Counted from the stretch's first letter, positions 46,626 to 55,815 are shown. The stretch is DNA of 64,000 bases from Nocardia sp. NRRL S-836 (GCF_001279525.1 NZ_LGDY01000118.1:1-64000), one strand, 5' to 3'. Notes: generated from the sequence alone by a model not told the origin. Program-made: numbers and translations.

Positions 46626-47869
46626 GCGAAAACCTCCCGGCGGAACACTTCTGCCGCCTCCTGGTACCCCGCCAGCAGGGCATCAGTCGTGCGGTCCCAC
46701 GAGAAGCGTCGCGCATGCCCCACCGCGTTGCTCGCCAGGTGCTCGCGCTGCGGCAACGCCACGGTCGCGAGCGCCGTCGCCCAGGCCCCCGCCTCGTGGC
46801 CGTGCACCAGCACCCCGGACACGCCGTCGTTGACCGCCACCGGCAACCCGCCGACGGCCGCCGCGACCACCGGCGTCCCGCACGCCTGGGCCTCCAGCGC
46901 CACCAGCCCGAACGACTCGTTGTGGCTCGGCACCGCCACCAGGTCCGCCGCCCGGTAGACCTCCGCCAGCGCCGCACCCGGCTGTGGCGGCAGGAACCGC
47001 ACCACGTCCGTGATGCCCAGCTGTCCGGCCAGCTCCTCCAGCGCCTTCGGCTGCTCCAGCCCGCTGCCCGACGGCCCGCCGACGACCAGCACGACCAGCC
47101 GCGACCGCAGCCCCGGATCACGCACCAGCATCTCCGCGGCGGCGCGCAGCAGCACGTCCGGCGCCTTCAGCGGCTGGATCCGCCCCACGAACGCCAGCAC
47201 CACGGCGTCACGCGGGAGCCCGAACCGCTGCCGCGCCCGGTCGCGGTCGCCCGGCGTGAACCGGTCGAGGTCCACACCCGGCGGCACCACGGCCACCTTC
47301 GACGGCTCGGCGTCGTACAGCTTGATCAGCTCGGCGGCCTCGATGTCGGTGTTGGCGACCAGCCGGTCGGACTCGTTGACGACCTGTTCCTCGCCGATGA
47401 CGCGCATCCGCGGCTCCGGCGCGTCCCCCTCGGCCAGCGCCAGGTTCTTGACCTTGGCCAGCGTGTGCGCGGTGTGCACGAGCGGCACGCCCCAGCGTTC
47501 CCGCGCCAGCCAGCCGACCTGCCCGGACAGCCAGTAGTGCGAGTGGATCGCGTCGTAGTAGCCCGGCTCGTGCCGTGCCTCGGCCCGCAGGACGCCCGCC
47601 GTGAACGCGCACAGCTGGCCGGGCAGCTCCTCCTTGCCCAGCCCCTCGAACGGCCCGGCGGCGACATGCCGCACGCGCACGCCCGGCGCCAGCTCGGCCA
47701 CCGGCGGCAGCTCGCTGGAGGTCGCGCGCGTGAAGATCTCCACCTCCACGCCCCGCCGCGCCATCCGCGTCGCCGTCTGCACGATGTAGACGTTCATGCC
47801 GCCCGCGTCACCCGTGCCCGGCTGCTCCAGCGGCGACGTGTGCACGCTCAGGACCGCGACCCGCTTCAC
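46622..47869 (-). CDS. mshA: D-inositol-3-phosphate glycosyltransferase (mycothiol synthesis)
   Basis: The 415-residue GT4 enzyme starts [20 protein letters not shown] and continues GMNVYI, which is diagnostic for MshA. HSHYWLSG, the donor-site segment [12 protein letters not shown] and [20 protein letters not shown] are present. It joins GlcNAc to inositol-3-phosphate, the first step of mycothiol synthesis. It overlaps the hydrolase remnant upstream and ybjN downstream by 4 bp each. Confidence 0.95.
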   Translation of the reverse strand: MKRVAVLSVHTSPLEQPGTGDAGGMNVYIVQTATRMARRGVEVEIFTRATSSELPPVAELAPGVRVRHVAAGPFEGLGKEELPGQLCAFTAGVLRAEARHEPGYYDAIHSHYWLSGQVGWLARERWGVPLVHTAHTLAKVKNLALAEGDAPEPRMRVIGEEQVVNESDRLVANTDIEAAELIKLYDAEPSKVAVVPPGVDLDRFTPGDRDRARQRFGLPRDAVVLAFVGRIQPLKAPDVLLRAAAEMLVRDPGLRSRLVVLVVGGPSGSGLEQPKALEELAGQLGITDVVRFLPPQPGAALAEVYRAADLVAVPSHNESFGLVALEAQACGTPVVAAAVGGLPVAVNDGVSGVLVHGHEAGAWATALATVALPQREHLASNAVGHARRFSWDRTTDALLAGYQEAAEVFRREVFA

Positions 47870-48252
47870 CGGACCACCTCCTCCAGGTCGGCCGCGAACT
47901 GGTCTCGCCGTTCGGGGAACGGCACGTGCGCGGTGTCGGGATACCAGCTCAACTCGGCTCCGGGGATCAGGGCGGCGGAGTACTCGGCGGCGGCAGGGGC
48001 CACCACCCGGTCTTGGGTGCCGTGCACCACAGGGGCCGGCACGACGAAGGCCGGCACGTCGGGGGCGGTCAGCACCGCCCGCGTCGGCGCGGGCAGCCCG
48101 CCTCGCACTTTATGGCTCGTGGCGGTGGCCGCGGCTGTGAGCTTGTCGACCGTCTCACCAGGGCCGGCCGCCCGCCGCTCACCGTCCCGCGGTCCCGCCG
48201 CACGGACGGCCGGTCGTCCCCCACCGGCCACCGTCACGTGTGTCAGCTGCAC
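47866..48252 (-). pseudogene. Internally deleted alpha/beta hydrolase
   Basis: The open frame encodes 128 residues. The start LTHVTVAGGGRPAVRAAGPR resembles the first strand of alpha/beta hydrolases. The last 90 residues match their C-terminal third, with the catalytic-Asp strand [10 protein letters not shown] and the catalytic His in DTAHVPFPE. The central 130-150 residues with the GxSxG nucleophile are missing, without a frameshift. It cannot be an active hydrolase. The 4-bp overlap with mshA may have kept the frame open for translational coupling. Confidence 0.65.
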
Positions 48253-48300
48253 ACAGGCACGAACGACCTGGTGGGGGGCCGCATTCCCGCTAGTCCGGAT

Positions 48301-48353
48301 GTCACGCGGGGGCCCCGCGTTCCCCTGAGCGGAACGCGGGGCCCCCGCGTGAC
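48301..48353. terminator. Terminator palindrome, copy 2 of a dispersed repeat
   Basis: A perfect 23-bp stem encloses a 7-base loop (CCTGAGC). It lies 20 bp after the stop of the L,D-transpeptidase gene on the minus strand. Its right arm is identical to that of the palindrome downstream of gpmA. Confidence 0.85.
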
Positions 48354-48373
48354 GGCCGAGCCGGAGGAGTCGC

Positions 48374-49513
48374 CTACTTGGCGGCGGACTTCTCCTTCCA
48401 CTGGGCCCACGGGATCTGCCAGTCGTACCAGTCGAACTGCGCCGGCAGCGTCGTGATCGACCCGGTCACCTCGACCGGGTCGCCGACCAGTGCCGAGTCG
48501 AAGTACGCCTTGGCGTCGGCCTCCAGCAGGTTCGCGCAGCCGTGCGAGGTGTTGTTCTTGCCGATGTTGCCGGCGTTGTCGTTGTTCTCGTGGATGAACT
48601 CACCGTGGTTCGAGAACCGCACGGCCCACTTCTTCACGACGTTGGTGTAGCCGTAGCGCGGGTTGTCGAACGAGAACGTCTCGTGCTTCGACATGACGAC
48701 GAACGTGCCGTTGGGCGTGGTCAGCTCCGGGTCGGCGTCCTTGCCGAACGACGCCGGGTAGGCGGCGACCTGCTGGCCGTCGCGCAGCACCACGAGCTGG
48801 TGCGTCGGGTTGTCGATCTTCACGACCTGGTTGCGGCCGACGGTGAAGTCCGAGGTCACGTCGGCCTTGCCGAACGCGCCGCCGCCGTAGTTGACGCCGT
48901 AGAGCTTGGCCTCGACCTTGACCTGCGTGTTCGCCGGCCAGTACTTCTCGGGCCGGTAGTGCACCTCCTGGGCGTTCAGCCACGCCCACGAGCCCTGCAC
49001 GTTCGCCGAGTTCGTGACCTTCAGCGCCTTCTCGACGGTCGCCTTGTCCTGCACCGGCGCCTCGAACTTGACCATGACCGGCGCCGCGACGCCGACGGTC
49101 TGGTTGTCGCCTGGCCACAGCGTCGCGCGGGTCTGCGTGCCCGGCGCCACCGTGGTGAAGGAGCCCTTGAGCTCGACCGGCTTGCCGTCGGTGCCGACCG
49201 CCTTGCCGGAGTAGCTGTAGGTCTTGCCGTACCCGAGGGGCTCGGCGTTGGTCCAGCCCGACCTGTCCTCGGTCAGCGTGCCCTTGACCTCTTTGCCCTC
49301 CGGCGACTTCAGCGCCACCGCCTCGATCTTGCCGTCCACGACCGTCACCTGGACGGGGGACGTGACCTGGACGTCCTTGGTGCCGTCCACGGGGGACACG
49401 GTCACCTTGGCGGACGGGAGCGAACTGTCCGGCTTGGCGGATCCTGCTTCGACGCTCGAACACGCGGACAGCAGCATCAGGCCGGCGAGCAACGCACCAA
49501 CGGTTCTCTTCAC
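48374..49513 (-). CDS. L,D-transpeptidase lipoprotein (LdtMt2-like)
   Basis: The 379-residue protein has a lipoprotein signal (LMLLSAC, Cys18), two Ig-like domains (residues 40-225) and a YkuD catalytic domain. The active site is SHGCANL with C326 and the upstream His is in GEFIHEN. A C-terminal WYDWQIPWAQW tail is typical of mycobacterial Ldt enzymes. It makes 3-3 cross-links in peptidoglycan. The GTG at 49513 has GGAGG 8 bases upstream. It is divergent from an SDR gene. Confidence 0.93.
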   Translation of the reverse strand: MKRTVGALLAGLMLLSACSSVEAGSAKPDSSLPSAKVTVSPVDGTKDVQVTSPVQVTVVDGKIEAVALKSPEGKEVKGTLTEDRSGWTNAEPLGYGKTYSYSGKAVGTDGKPVELKGSFTTVAPGTQTRATLWPGDNQTVGVAAPVMVKFEAPVQDKATVEKALKVTNSANVQGSWAWLNAQEVHYRPEKYWPANTQVKVEAKLYGVNYGGGAFGKADVTSDFTVGRNQVVKIDNPTHQLVVLRDGQQVAAYPASFGKDADPELTTPNGTFVVMSKHETFSFDNPRYGYTNVVKKWAVRFSNHGEFIHENNDNAGNIGKNNTSHGCANLLEADAKAYFDSALVGDPVEVTGSITTLPAQFDWYDWQIPWAQWKEKSAAK

Positions 49514-49604
49514 GGTTCTGACCTCCACAAAGCAGGACGTCCAGCACGACCGCCTGGTGCGAGTGATGTCAGTCACACCGGTGTCGGCGCCTACGATCGG
49601 GATC

Positions 49605-50339
49605 GTGAATCGACCTGTCGCAGTAGTGACCGGAGCGAGCGCGGGCATCGGCGAGGCCACCGCGCGGCGGCTTGCCGCCGAGGGGTTCCACGTCGTGCTC
49701 GGCGCACGTCGTCTGGACCGTCTCCACGTTATCGCGAAAGAGATCGAGGGGACCGCGATCGAGCTGGACGTCACGGACGCCCCCTCGGTCGCGGCGTTCG
49801 CCGAGCAGGTGCCCGAGGCGAACGTGCTCGTGAACAACGCGGGTGGTGCGCGCGGTCTCTCCACCGTCGCCGAGGGGGATCCGGAGGAGTGGCGGTGGAT
49901 GTGGGAGTCGAACGTGCTCGGCACGTTGCTCGTCACCAAGGCGTTCATCCCCAAGCTGATCGCGTCCGGTGACGGCCACATCGTGTCCGTGACGTCCGTC
50001 GCAGCACGTGACGCTTATGACAACGGCTCCGGCTACACGAGCGCCAAGCACGCGCAGTCGGCGCTGCACCGGACGTTGCGCGGCGAGCTGCTCGGGCAGC
50101 CGGTGCGGGTGACGGAGGTCCTGCCGGGCATGGTCGAGACCGACTTCTCCGCCAACCGGTTCGGCGGCGACACCGAGCGCGCGGCCAAGGTCTACCAGGG
50201 GCTCACGCCGCTGACGGCGGACGACGTGGCGGACGTGATCGCGTTCGCCGTCACCCGGCCGTCGCACGTGAACCTCGACGAGATCGTGCTCAAGCCGCGT
50301 GCGCAAGCGTCCGCGACGCGGGTGCACCGGGACCAGTAG
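49605..50339 (+). CDS. Short-chain dehydrogenase/reductase
   Basis: The 244-residue classical SDR has VVTGASAGIGEATARRL (cofactor loop), NVLVNNAGGARG, catalytic Ser in SVTSVAARD and YTSAK. ARRLDRL after strand 2 suggests NADPH use. It corresponds to Rv0484c, next to an Ldt gene as here. The substrate is unknown. Confidence 0.9.
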   Translation: MNRPVAVVTGASAGIGEATARRLAAEGFHVVLGARRLDRLHVIAKEIEGTAIELDVTDAPSVAAFAEQVPEANVLVNNAGGARGLSTVAEGDPEEWRWMWESNVLGTLLVTKAFIPKLIASGDGHIVSVTSVAARDAYDNGSGYTSAKHAQSALHRTLRGELLGQPVRVTEVLPGMVETDFSANRFGGDTERAAKVYQGLTPLTADDVADVIAFAVTRPSHVNLDEIVLKPRAQASATRVHRDQ

Positions 50340-50346
50340 CGTGGAT

Positions 50347-50374
50347 CTCCTGCGGAGCAGCGGCTCCGCAGGAG
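50347..50374. terminator. Hairpin between the SDR and small peptide genes
   Basis: CTCCTGCGGAG and CTCCGCAGGAG form a perfect 11-bp stem with a CAGCGG loop, 7 bp after the SDR stop and 20 bp before the peptide start. It may end SDR transcription or, if read through, sit in the peptide leader. Confidence 0.65.
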
Positions 50375-50393
50375 AAACCGCCTGGGGGCAAAC

Positions 50394-50552
50394 ATGATCA
50401 AGAAGCTGGCGGCCGCCGTCGCGGCCACCGCGGTGCTGGCGCTCGCGTTCGTCCCGGCCGCGGCCGGCTCGCAGGACTGCGGCATCCCGCAGGCCAACCC
50501 CGGCTGCGCGGACCCGGGGTCCGTCGCGCAGGTGCTGCCGCAGGACCGCTGA
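50394..50552 (+). CDS. Small secreted two-cysteine peptide
   Basis: The gene encodes 52 residues: a clear Sec signal (MIKKLAAAVAATAVLALAFV, cleavage near PAAAGS) and a mature part of about 28 residues with two cysteines (DCGIPQANPGCADPGS). GGGGGC-type sequence upstream could act as a weak ribosome binding site. The two Cys could form one disulfide. The mature part is Pro/Gly-rich, not cationic. Its stop is 3 bp from the stop of the convergent protease gene. Its function is unknown. Confidence 0.6.
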   Translation: MIKKLAAAVAATAVLALAFVPAAAGSQDCGIPQANPGCADPGSVAQVLPQDR

Positions 50553-50555
50553 CGG

Positions 50556-51563
50556 CTACTGGCCCTTCCGCGACTCCGGCACGCCGGGGGTGAGCAGCTC
50601 CACGTCCAGCTGACGCAGGACGGGCTCGATCGGGTTGGCGAACCCGACCGGGCCCGTTCCGCCGACGTAGAGCCCGACGACCCGGTTGTCGGCGTCGACG
50701 AGCACCGCGCCCGAGTCGCCGTGGTCACCGAACCGCTCGGCCGAGTAGACCCTGATCTGGTCCCGCAACGTCCGCACGCCGATCCCGTCGCCGAAGTCCA
50801 GCCGCAGCGTCGCGTCCACCGACGTGATCACGCCGTACGTCAGACCCGTTGTGCGGCCTCGTTTGCGCACCGACGACCCCACCACGGCGGCCGCGGTCCC
50901 GGTGAGCGCGCCGACGTCGAGCACCTCCGGGCGGAACGGCCGGGCGCCCATCCGCAGGCCCGCCGCCGACACCGAGCCGGCCAGCGCGGCCCGGTCGAGC
51001 ACCGCCACCTGGTCGGCGCCGGGCACGCCACCGTCCACCCTGGACGGGTGCAGGAACTCGTCGCCCACCGACCACGAGTCGTCCACGCAGCCGACGTGGA
51101 ACGTGGTGAGCCCCAGCACCTCGCGGTCGGAGCGGGTCACCACGAACGCGCCCAGCGTGCCGACGATCACGTACTCGCCCGCGACCGGCACGTCCGGCGG
51201 CACCACCCTGACCGCGCGGGCCGGGCCGATGCTCAGACCGCCGCGCAGCACCGGATGCCGTTCCGCCACACCGGGTTCGCCCAGGACCTCCGAGGACCGC
51301 GACAGCCGTGCGCGGTGCAGCAGGACCGTCTCCGCGACCACGTCCGTCGGCACGCCGCCGACCTCGGGCGGGATCTGGTGCGGGTGCTCGGGTCCCTTGG
51401 TGCACACGTACACCACGATCGCGGCCCGGCCGGTGGGCCGGCCGCCGGTGTACTTCTCGCCGATGTCGACGCCGATGACGCCGGGCCGGGCGAGGAACTC
51501 GTCCTCGACCATCCGCTTGACCGGCCGGATGACCTCTCGCGCGTGCTCGTCGAGGTAGCTCAT
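50556..51563 (-). CDS. Trypsin-fold protease-like protein
   Basis: The 335-residue protein has a likely catalytic triad: H156 in LTTFHVGC, an Asp around D190 (VAVLDRAA) and S284 in GDHGDSGAVLVD. KRGRTTGLTYG at 234-244 is typical of plant NAL1-like and bacterial S1-related proteases. There is no signal peptide; a helical N-terminus with VIRPVKRMVEDEFLARPGV precedes the domain, so it probably acts in the cytosol. The substrate is unknown. Confidence 0.78.
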   Translation of the reverse strand: MSYLDEHAREVIRPVKRMVEDEFLARPGVIGVDIGEKYTGGRPTGRAAIVVYVCTKGPEHPHQIPPEVGGVPTDVVAETVLLHRARLSRSSEVLGEPGVAERHPVLRGGLSIGPARAVRVVPPDVPVAGEYVIVGTLGAFVVTRSDREVLGLTTFHVGCVDDSWSVGDEFLHPSRVDGGVPGADQVAVLDRAALAGSVSAAGLRMGARPFRPEVLDVGALTGTAAAVVGSSVRKRGRTTGLTYGVITSVDATLRLDFGDGIGVRTLRDQIRVYSAERFGDHGDSGAVLVDADNRVVGLYVGGTGPVGFANPIEPVLRQLDVELLTPGVPESRKGQ

Positions 51564-51639
51564 GGCAACCTCCGTTCCACCCCTACGTCAATGAAACACG
51601 CGACGTAGCGAATCGTCACACGGAGTCACCCGGACGGCC

Positions 51640-52722
51640 TCAGAGATGGACGCCCACGAAGACCGGTTCGGGGTGCAGCTCCACCCCGAACGCCGCCCGC
51701 ACGCCGTCGCGCACCTCGCGCGCCAGGTCGAGCAGGTCCTCGGTCGAGGCCCCGCCGCGGTTGGTCAGCGCCAGCGTGTGCTTGCTCGACAACGCCACGC
51801 GGCCGCCGGGACCCTGGTGCCCCCTGCGGAACCCGGCACGTTCGATCAGCCACGCGGCGGAGAGCTTCCTGAAGCCGTTGCCCGCCGGGTAGGCCGGCAC
51901 GTCGACGTCGCTGCCGAGGCGCTCGGCGACGCGGATCAGCACACCGCTCAGCGTCGCGTCGTCGAGGACCGGGTTGGTGAAGAACGAGCCCGCGCTCCAC
52001 GTGTCGTGGTCGGCCGGGTCGAGCACCATGCCCTTGCCGCGGCGCAGTTCCAGCACGGCCTTGCGGGCCTCGTCGGCCGGCACGCGATCACCTTGCGCCA
52101 CACCGAGAACGCGCGCGAGCTCGGCGTAGCGGATCGGCGCGGACATGCCGCCCGCGGTCAGCGAGAACCGGGTCCGCAGCACGACCGCCTGATCGGTGTT
52201 CTTCAGCACGCTGGTGCGGTAGTCGAGGCCGAGCTTGGCCGCGGGCACCTGGTGCACCTTGCCGCTGCGCCGGTCCAGCAGGTCGACCGACTGCAGCACC
52301 TGGGCGATCTCGACGCCGTACGCGCCGACGTTCTGCACGGGCGTGGCGCCGTTGGAACCGGGGATGCCGGACAGGCACTCGAGTCCGCCGAGGCCCTGCG
52401 CGACCGCCTCCGCGACGACGGCGTCCCACTCCTCGCCCGCCTCGACGGTGAACTGGACGATGCCGCCGCCCAGCGGGTCGAGCCGGAAACCCTTGGTGCC
52501 GACCTGCACGACGGTGCCGTCGAAGCCGGAGTCGGCGATCACGACGTTGGACCCGCCACCGAGCACGAGGACCTTCTCGTCGGCGGCGGCGTCGGCTGTC
52601 CGCACGGCTTCGACCAGCTCTGCCGCGGTCGTGGCGTGGACGAACCGCGCGGCCGGTCCACCGAGTCGGAGCGTGGTGCGCTCGGCCAGAGGCACGGACT
52701 GCGTGGTGGTCACGGACGTCAA
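51640..52722 (-). CDS. murB: UDP-N-acetylenolpyruvoylglucosamine reductase
   Basis: The 360-residue MurB protein has RTTLRLGGPA, the FAD-binding LVLGGGSNVVIAD, SGIPGSNGATPVQNVGAYG and the C-terminal proton donor in KHTLALTNRGGAS. It makes UDP-MurNAc for peptidoglycan. I chose the TTG at 52722, 6 bases after GGAGG; GTG at 52713 is the alternative. It is divergent from a DUF2505 gene, as in mycobacteria. Confidence 0.94.
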   Translation of the reverse strand: MTSVTTTQSVPLAERTTLRLGGPAARFVHATTAAELVEAVRTADAAADEKVLVLGGGSNVVIADSGFDGTVVQVGTKGFRLDPLGGGIVQFTVEAGEEWDAVVAEAVAQGLGGLECLSGIPGSNGATPVQNVGAYGVEIAQVLQSVDLLDRRSGKVHQVPAAKLGLDYRTSVLKNTDQAVVLRTRFSLTAGGMSAPIRYAELARVLGVAQGDRVPADEARKAVLELRRGKGMVLDPADHDTWSAGSFFTNPVLDDATLSGVLIRVAERLGSDVDVPAYPAGNGFRKLSAAWLIERAGFRRGHQGPGGRVALSSKHTLALTNRGGASTEDLLDLAREVRDGVRAAFGVELHPEPVFVGVHL

Positions 52723-52738
52723 CGGTAGCCTCCGCGAC

Positions 52739-53227
52739 ATGGCACGCCGCATCGAGCACCACACCACGTCACCCCATTCGGCGGAGAAGGTCTTCGGCGC
52801 GTTGGTCGACGAGACCTACCTGCGCGACCGGCTGGCCGCCATCGGCGGCGCGAACGCCGAGCTGCTCTCGTTCACCTCGGTCGACGGCAAGACGTCCTAC
52901 CAGCTCAGGCAGGGTGTGCCCGCGGAGCACCTGCCGTCGATGGCCAGGGCGGCGCTGGGGGGCGACCTGGTGATCCAGCGGACCGAGAACTGGGCCGCGG
53001 GTGCCGGCACGTCCGAGGTGACGATCAACGGCGTACCCGGCCGGCTCGACGGCGCGTTCACCATCACGGACAACGGATCGGGCTCGAAGCTCACCCTGAC
53101 GGGCGAGGTCAAGGTCGGCATCCCGCTCATGGGCGGCAAGATCGAGAAGATGATCGTCGAGCAGGTCGCGGTGCTGCTCGACAAGGAGAGCGAGTTCACG
53201 TCGGAATGGCTCGCAAACCGCGGCTAG
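52739..53227 (+). CDS. DUF2505 protein (START/SRPBCC-like)
   Basis: The 162-residue protein begins RRIEHHTTSPHSAEKVFGAL and has the SRPBCC-type strand pattern ending in a long helix (GGKIEKMIVEQVAVLLDKE). It is the DUF2505 family, divergent from murB like Rv0481c. It may bind a lipid or aromatic ligand. Its end overlaps the methyltransferase gene by 22 bp. Confidence 0.87.
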   Translation: MARRIEHHTTSPHSAEKVFGALVDETYLRDRLAAIGGANAELLSFTSVDGKTSYQLRQGVPAEHLPSMARAALGGDLVIQRTENWAAGAGTSEVTINGVPGRLDGAFTITDNGSGSKLTLTGEVKVGIPLMGGKIEKMIVEQVAVLLDKESEFTSEWLANRG

Positions 53228-54012
53228 CGGCCGGCCGGGCCCGCGCGCTCGGCCTGCCCACGCGCGGCACGACGAACCCGAACCGCCTGCGCAGGGTCGA
53301 CCGGTGGACGACCGGCACCCTGGCGGAGTTCCTGCGGGAGGCGGCCGACCCGCTGGTGGTCGACCTCGGGTACGGCGCGACGCCGATCACCACCGTCGAG
53401 CTGGCCACCCGGCTGCGGGTGGTGCGGCCGGACGTGCGCGTGCTCGGGCTGGAGATCGACCAGGACCGGGTCGACGCGGGCAAGGCCGTCGCCGATCCCC
53501 CGTTCCTCGACTTCCGGCGCGGCGGGTTCGAGCTCGCCGGTGCGCGGCCGGTGCTGTTGCGCGCGTTCAACGTGCTGCGCCAGTACACCGAGCAGCAGGC
53601 GTTCGAGGCGTGGGACACGATGCTGTCCCGGATGGCGCCCGGCGGCCTGGTCGTCGAGGGCACGTGTGACGAGATCGGCCGCCGCTGCACGTGGGTGACC
53701 TTGAACGCCGACGGTCCGCAGACGTTCACGCTGGCGTGCAAGCCGTCCGGCATCGAGGTGCCGTCCGACCTCGCCGAACGGCTGCCCAAGGCGCTGATCC
53801 ACAAGAACGTGCCCGGCGAACGCGTCCACGCGCTGCTGGCCGAGCTGGACGCGTGCTGGGCGACGGCGGCGCCGTTCGCGCCGTTCGGGCCCCGTGCGCG
53901 GTGGGTCGAGTCGGCGCGGCTGCTGGCCGAGCGCGGGTGGCCGGTGCTGGACGACCGGAAGCGCTGGCGGCTCGGGGAAATCTCGCTCGAATGGGCCGCC
54001 GTGGCACCCTAG
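53206..54012 (+). CDS. Class I SAM-dependent methyltransferase-like protein
   Basis: The 268-residue protein has a Rossmann methyltransferase core: LVVDLGYGATPITTVELA as motif I and VRVLGLEIDQDRVDAG as the acidic loop. MAPGGLVVEGTCDEIGR follows as strand 5. The basic N-terminus (RKPRLAAGRARALG) may bind nucleic acid. The target is unknown. It starts 22 bp inside the DUF2505 gene, so the two are coupled. Confidence 0.8.
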   Translation: MARKPRLAAGRARALGLPTRGTTNPNRLRRVDRWTTGTLAEFLREAADPLVVDLGYGATPITTVELATRLRVVRPDVRVLGLEIDQDRVDAGKAVADPPFLDFRRGGFELAGARPVLLRAFNVLRQYTEQQAFEAWDTMLSRMAPGGLVVEGTCDEIGRRCTWVTLNADGPQTFTLACKPSGIEVPSDLAERLPKALIHKNVPGERVHALLAELDACWATAAPFAPFGPRARWVESARLLAERGWPVLDDRKRWRLGEISLEWAAVAP

Positions 54013-54022
54013 GGTGGACCAC

Positions 54023-54757
54023 GTGGACTTCGTCGCGGAGATCGAGAAGCAGGCCGCCGGGTTGCGTGCCGCCGCGCTTGCGGCCGGCCCCACCGCCCCG
54101 GTGCCGACCTGTCCGAAGTGGACGGTGCACGACCTGGTGTGGCACCAGTCGAGCATCCACGCCTGGGCCGCGGAGGCGCTGGTGACGCCGCCGTCGGCGC
54201 ACCCGCCGCGGCCGGACGAGATGCCGGAGTCCGGCGGCCCGGCCAAGTGGGACGACCTGCTGGTGTGGTGGGACGAGAAGCTCGCGGTGCTGCTCGACCG
54301 GCTGCGCACGACGCCGCCGGACACTCCCGCGTGGACGTTCGGCGACGACAAGACCGCGTCGTTCTGGGCCCGGCGCCAGGCGCACGAGACGTCGATCCAC
54401 CACCTCGACGCGCTGCACGCCCGCGGTGACGTGCCGTCCCTGCTGTTCTCGCCCGAGTTCGCCGCCGACGGCGTCGACGAGTACTTCACCCTGATGCTCC
54501 CCCGCGCGGTCCGGCGCGTACCGGTCGAGGTCGAGGGCACGATCCTCTTCCACGCGGCGGACGCGGGCCGCACGTGGGAGGTGCGCCTCACGCCCGGTGA
54601 GCCGGTCGTCGTCGGGCCGCCGCAGGACGCGGCCATCCACGAGGACGCCACCGTGGCCGGCACGGCCGACGCCGTCTACCGCGCGGTGTGGGGCCGCCCC
54701 GGTCACGCGATCGTGTCCGGCGACCAGGCGCTGTTGGACGGTTTGCGCAGGCCGTGA
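54023..54757 (+). CDS. Maleylpyruvate isomerase family mycothiol-dependent enzyme
   Basis: The 244-residue DinB-like protein has the metal histidines expected of the family: H36 or H41 (KWTVHDLVWHQ) and H131/H135 (RRQAHETSIHHLDAL). A C-terminal sterol-carrier-like domain (residues 150-244) with EGTILFHAADAG follows. Actinobacterial members use mycothiol, and mshA is nearby. The substrate is unknown. The GTG at 54023 follows AGGGTGG by 5 bases. Confidence 0.8.
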   Translation: MDFVAEIEKQAAGLRAAALAAGPTAPVPTCPKWTVHDLVWHQSSIHAWAAEALVTPPSAHPPRPDEMPESGGPAKWDDLLVWWDEKLAVLLDRLRTTPPDTPAWTFGDDKTASFWARRQAHETSIHHLDALHARGDVPSLLFSPEFAADGVDEYFTLMLPRAVRRVPVEVEGTILFHAADAGRTWEVRLTPGEPVVVGPPQDAAIHEDATVAGTADAVYRAVWGRPGHAIVSGDQALLDGLRRP

Positions 54758-54770
54758 ATACTTCTGCGGC

Positions 54771-55646
54771 GTGTCATCGCCAGAGCGTCGCTATGTGATC
54801 ACCTTCGGCTGCCCGGACCGCACCGGCATCATCGCGCGGATCTCCACGTTCCTCGCGGAGAACGGCGGCTGGATCGTCGAGGCCGCGTACCACACCGACC
54901 CGGAGACGGGCTGGTTCTTCACGCGCCAGGAGGTCCGGGCGGACTCGCTGCCCTTCGACGCCGCCGAGCTGCGCACCCGGTTCGCGGGCGTGGCGGCGTC
55001 GCTGGGCGCGCAGTCGACGTGGACGGTGACCGACACCGGTGAGCGCAAGCGCGTGGTGATCCTCGTGTCGAAGGAGGGCCACTGCCTGTACGACCTGCTG
55101 GCCCGCGTGTCGACCGGCGAGCTCGACGTCCAGGTCGCCGCAGTGATCGGCAACCACCCCGAGCTGGGCCACATCACGCGCGCGCACGGCATCCCGTTCC
55201 ACCACGTGCCGTTCCCCGCCAACGACCCCGAGGGCAAGCAGGCCGCGTTCGCCCAGCTGCGCCGGCTGGTCGACCAGCACGACCCGCACGCCGTGGTGCT
55301 GGCGCGCTTCATGCAGATCCTGCCGCCCGAGCTGTGCGCGCACTGGTCCGGCCGCACGATCAACATCCACCACAGCTTCCTGCCGTCGTTCATCGGCGCC
55401 CGGCCCTACCACCAGGCGCACCGGCGCGGCGTGAAGCTGGTCGGGGCCACGTGCCACTACGTGACGGCCGACCTCGACGCGGGGCCGATCATCGAGCAGG
55501 ACGTGCTGCGTGTGCACCACGGCGACTCGGTGGCGGACATGGTGCGCAAGGGGCGGGACATCGAGAAGGTCGTGCTGGCCCGCGGGCTCCGGTGGCACCT
55601 GGAGGACCGCGTGCTGGTGCACGGCAACCAGACGGTGATCTTCTAG
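54771..55646 (+). CDS. purU: Formyltetrahydrofolate deformylase
   Basis: The 291-residue protein has an N-terminal ACT domain (VITFGCPDRTGIIARISTFL) and a formyltransferase-fold domain. The catalytic Asn/His/Asp set is visible in INIHHSFLPSFIGARPYHQA and VTADLDAGPIIEQDV. It splits 10-formyl-THF into formate and THF, supplying PurT and balancing one-carbon pools. The GTG start lies 13 bp after the mycothiol-dependent gene. Confidence 0.94.
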   Translation: MSSPERRYVITFGCPDRTGIIARISTFLAENGGWIVEAAYHTDPETGWFFTRQEVRADSLPFDAAELRTRFAGVAASLGAQSTWTVTDTGERKRVVILVSKEGHCLYDLLARVSTGELDVQVAAVIGNHPELGHITRAHGIPFHHVPFPANDPEGKQAAFAQLRRLVDQHDPHAVVLARFMQILPPELCAHWSGRTINIHHSFLPSFIGARPYHQAHRRGVKLVGATCHYVTADLDAGPIIEQDVLRVHHGDSVADMVRKGRDIEKVVLARGLRWHLEDRVLVHGNQTVIF

Positions 55647-55674
55647 CCCGCCCCCGCTCAGATCCTGTCGGGCA

Positions 55675-55745
55675 GCTCCCGGTCCGCGTCTCGTCCAGGA
55701 CCAGCAACGACCCGTGCTCGCGGCACACGCCGCGCACGTGGCGAG
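55675..55745 (-). pseudogene. Short remnant of a class III aminotransferase
   Basis: On the minus strand, VRGVCREHGSLLVLDETRTG is readable. This matches the conserved PLP-aspartate segment of class III aminotransferases (CxxHGxLLVxDEVxTG, as in [12 protein letters not shown] of hemL here). Nothing of the gene remains on either side. The rest of the 55647-55815 gap has only the promoter region of the LOG gene. Confidence 0.5.
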
Positions 55746-55815
55746 CGGACCTGGTTCCCACCACTCGTTCGGATTGGGCGCCACTCCGGTTCGCACGAGG
55801 CATAGGCTTTTTCCC

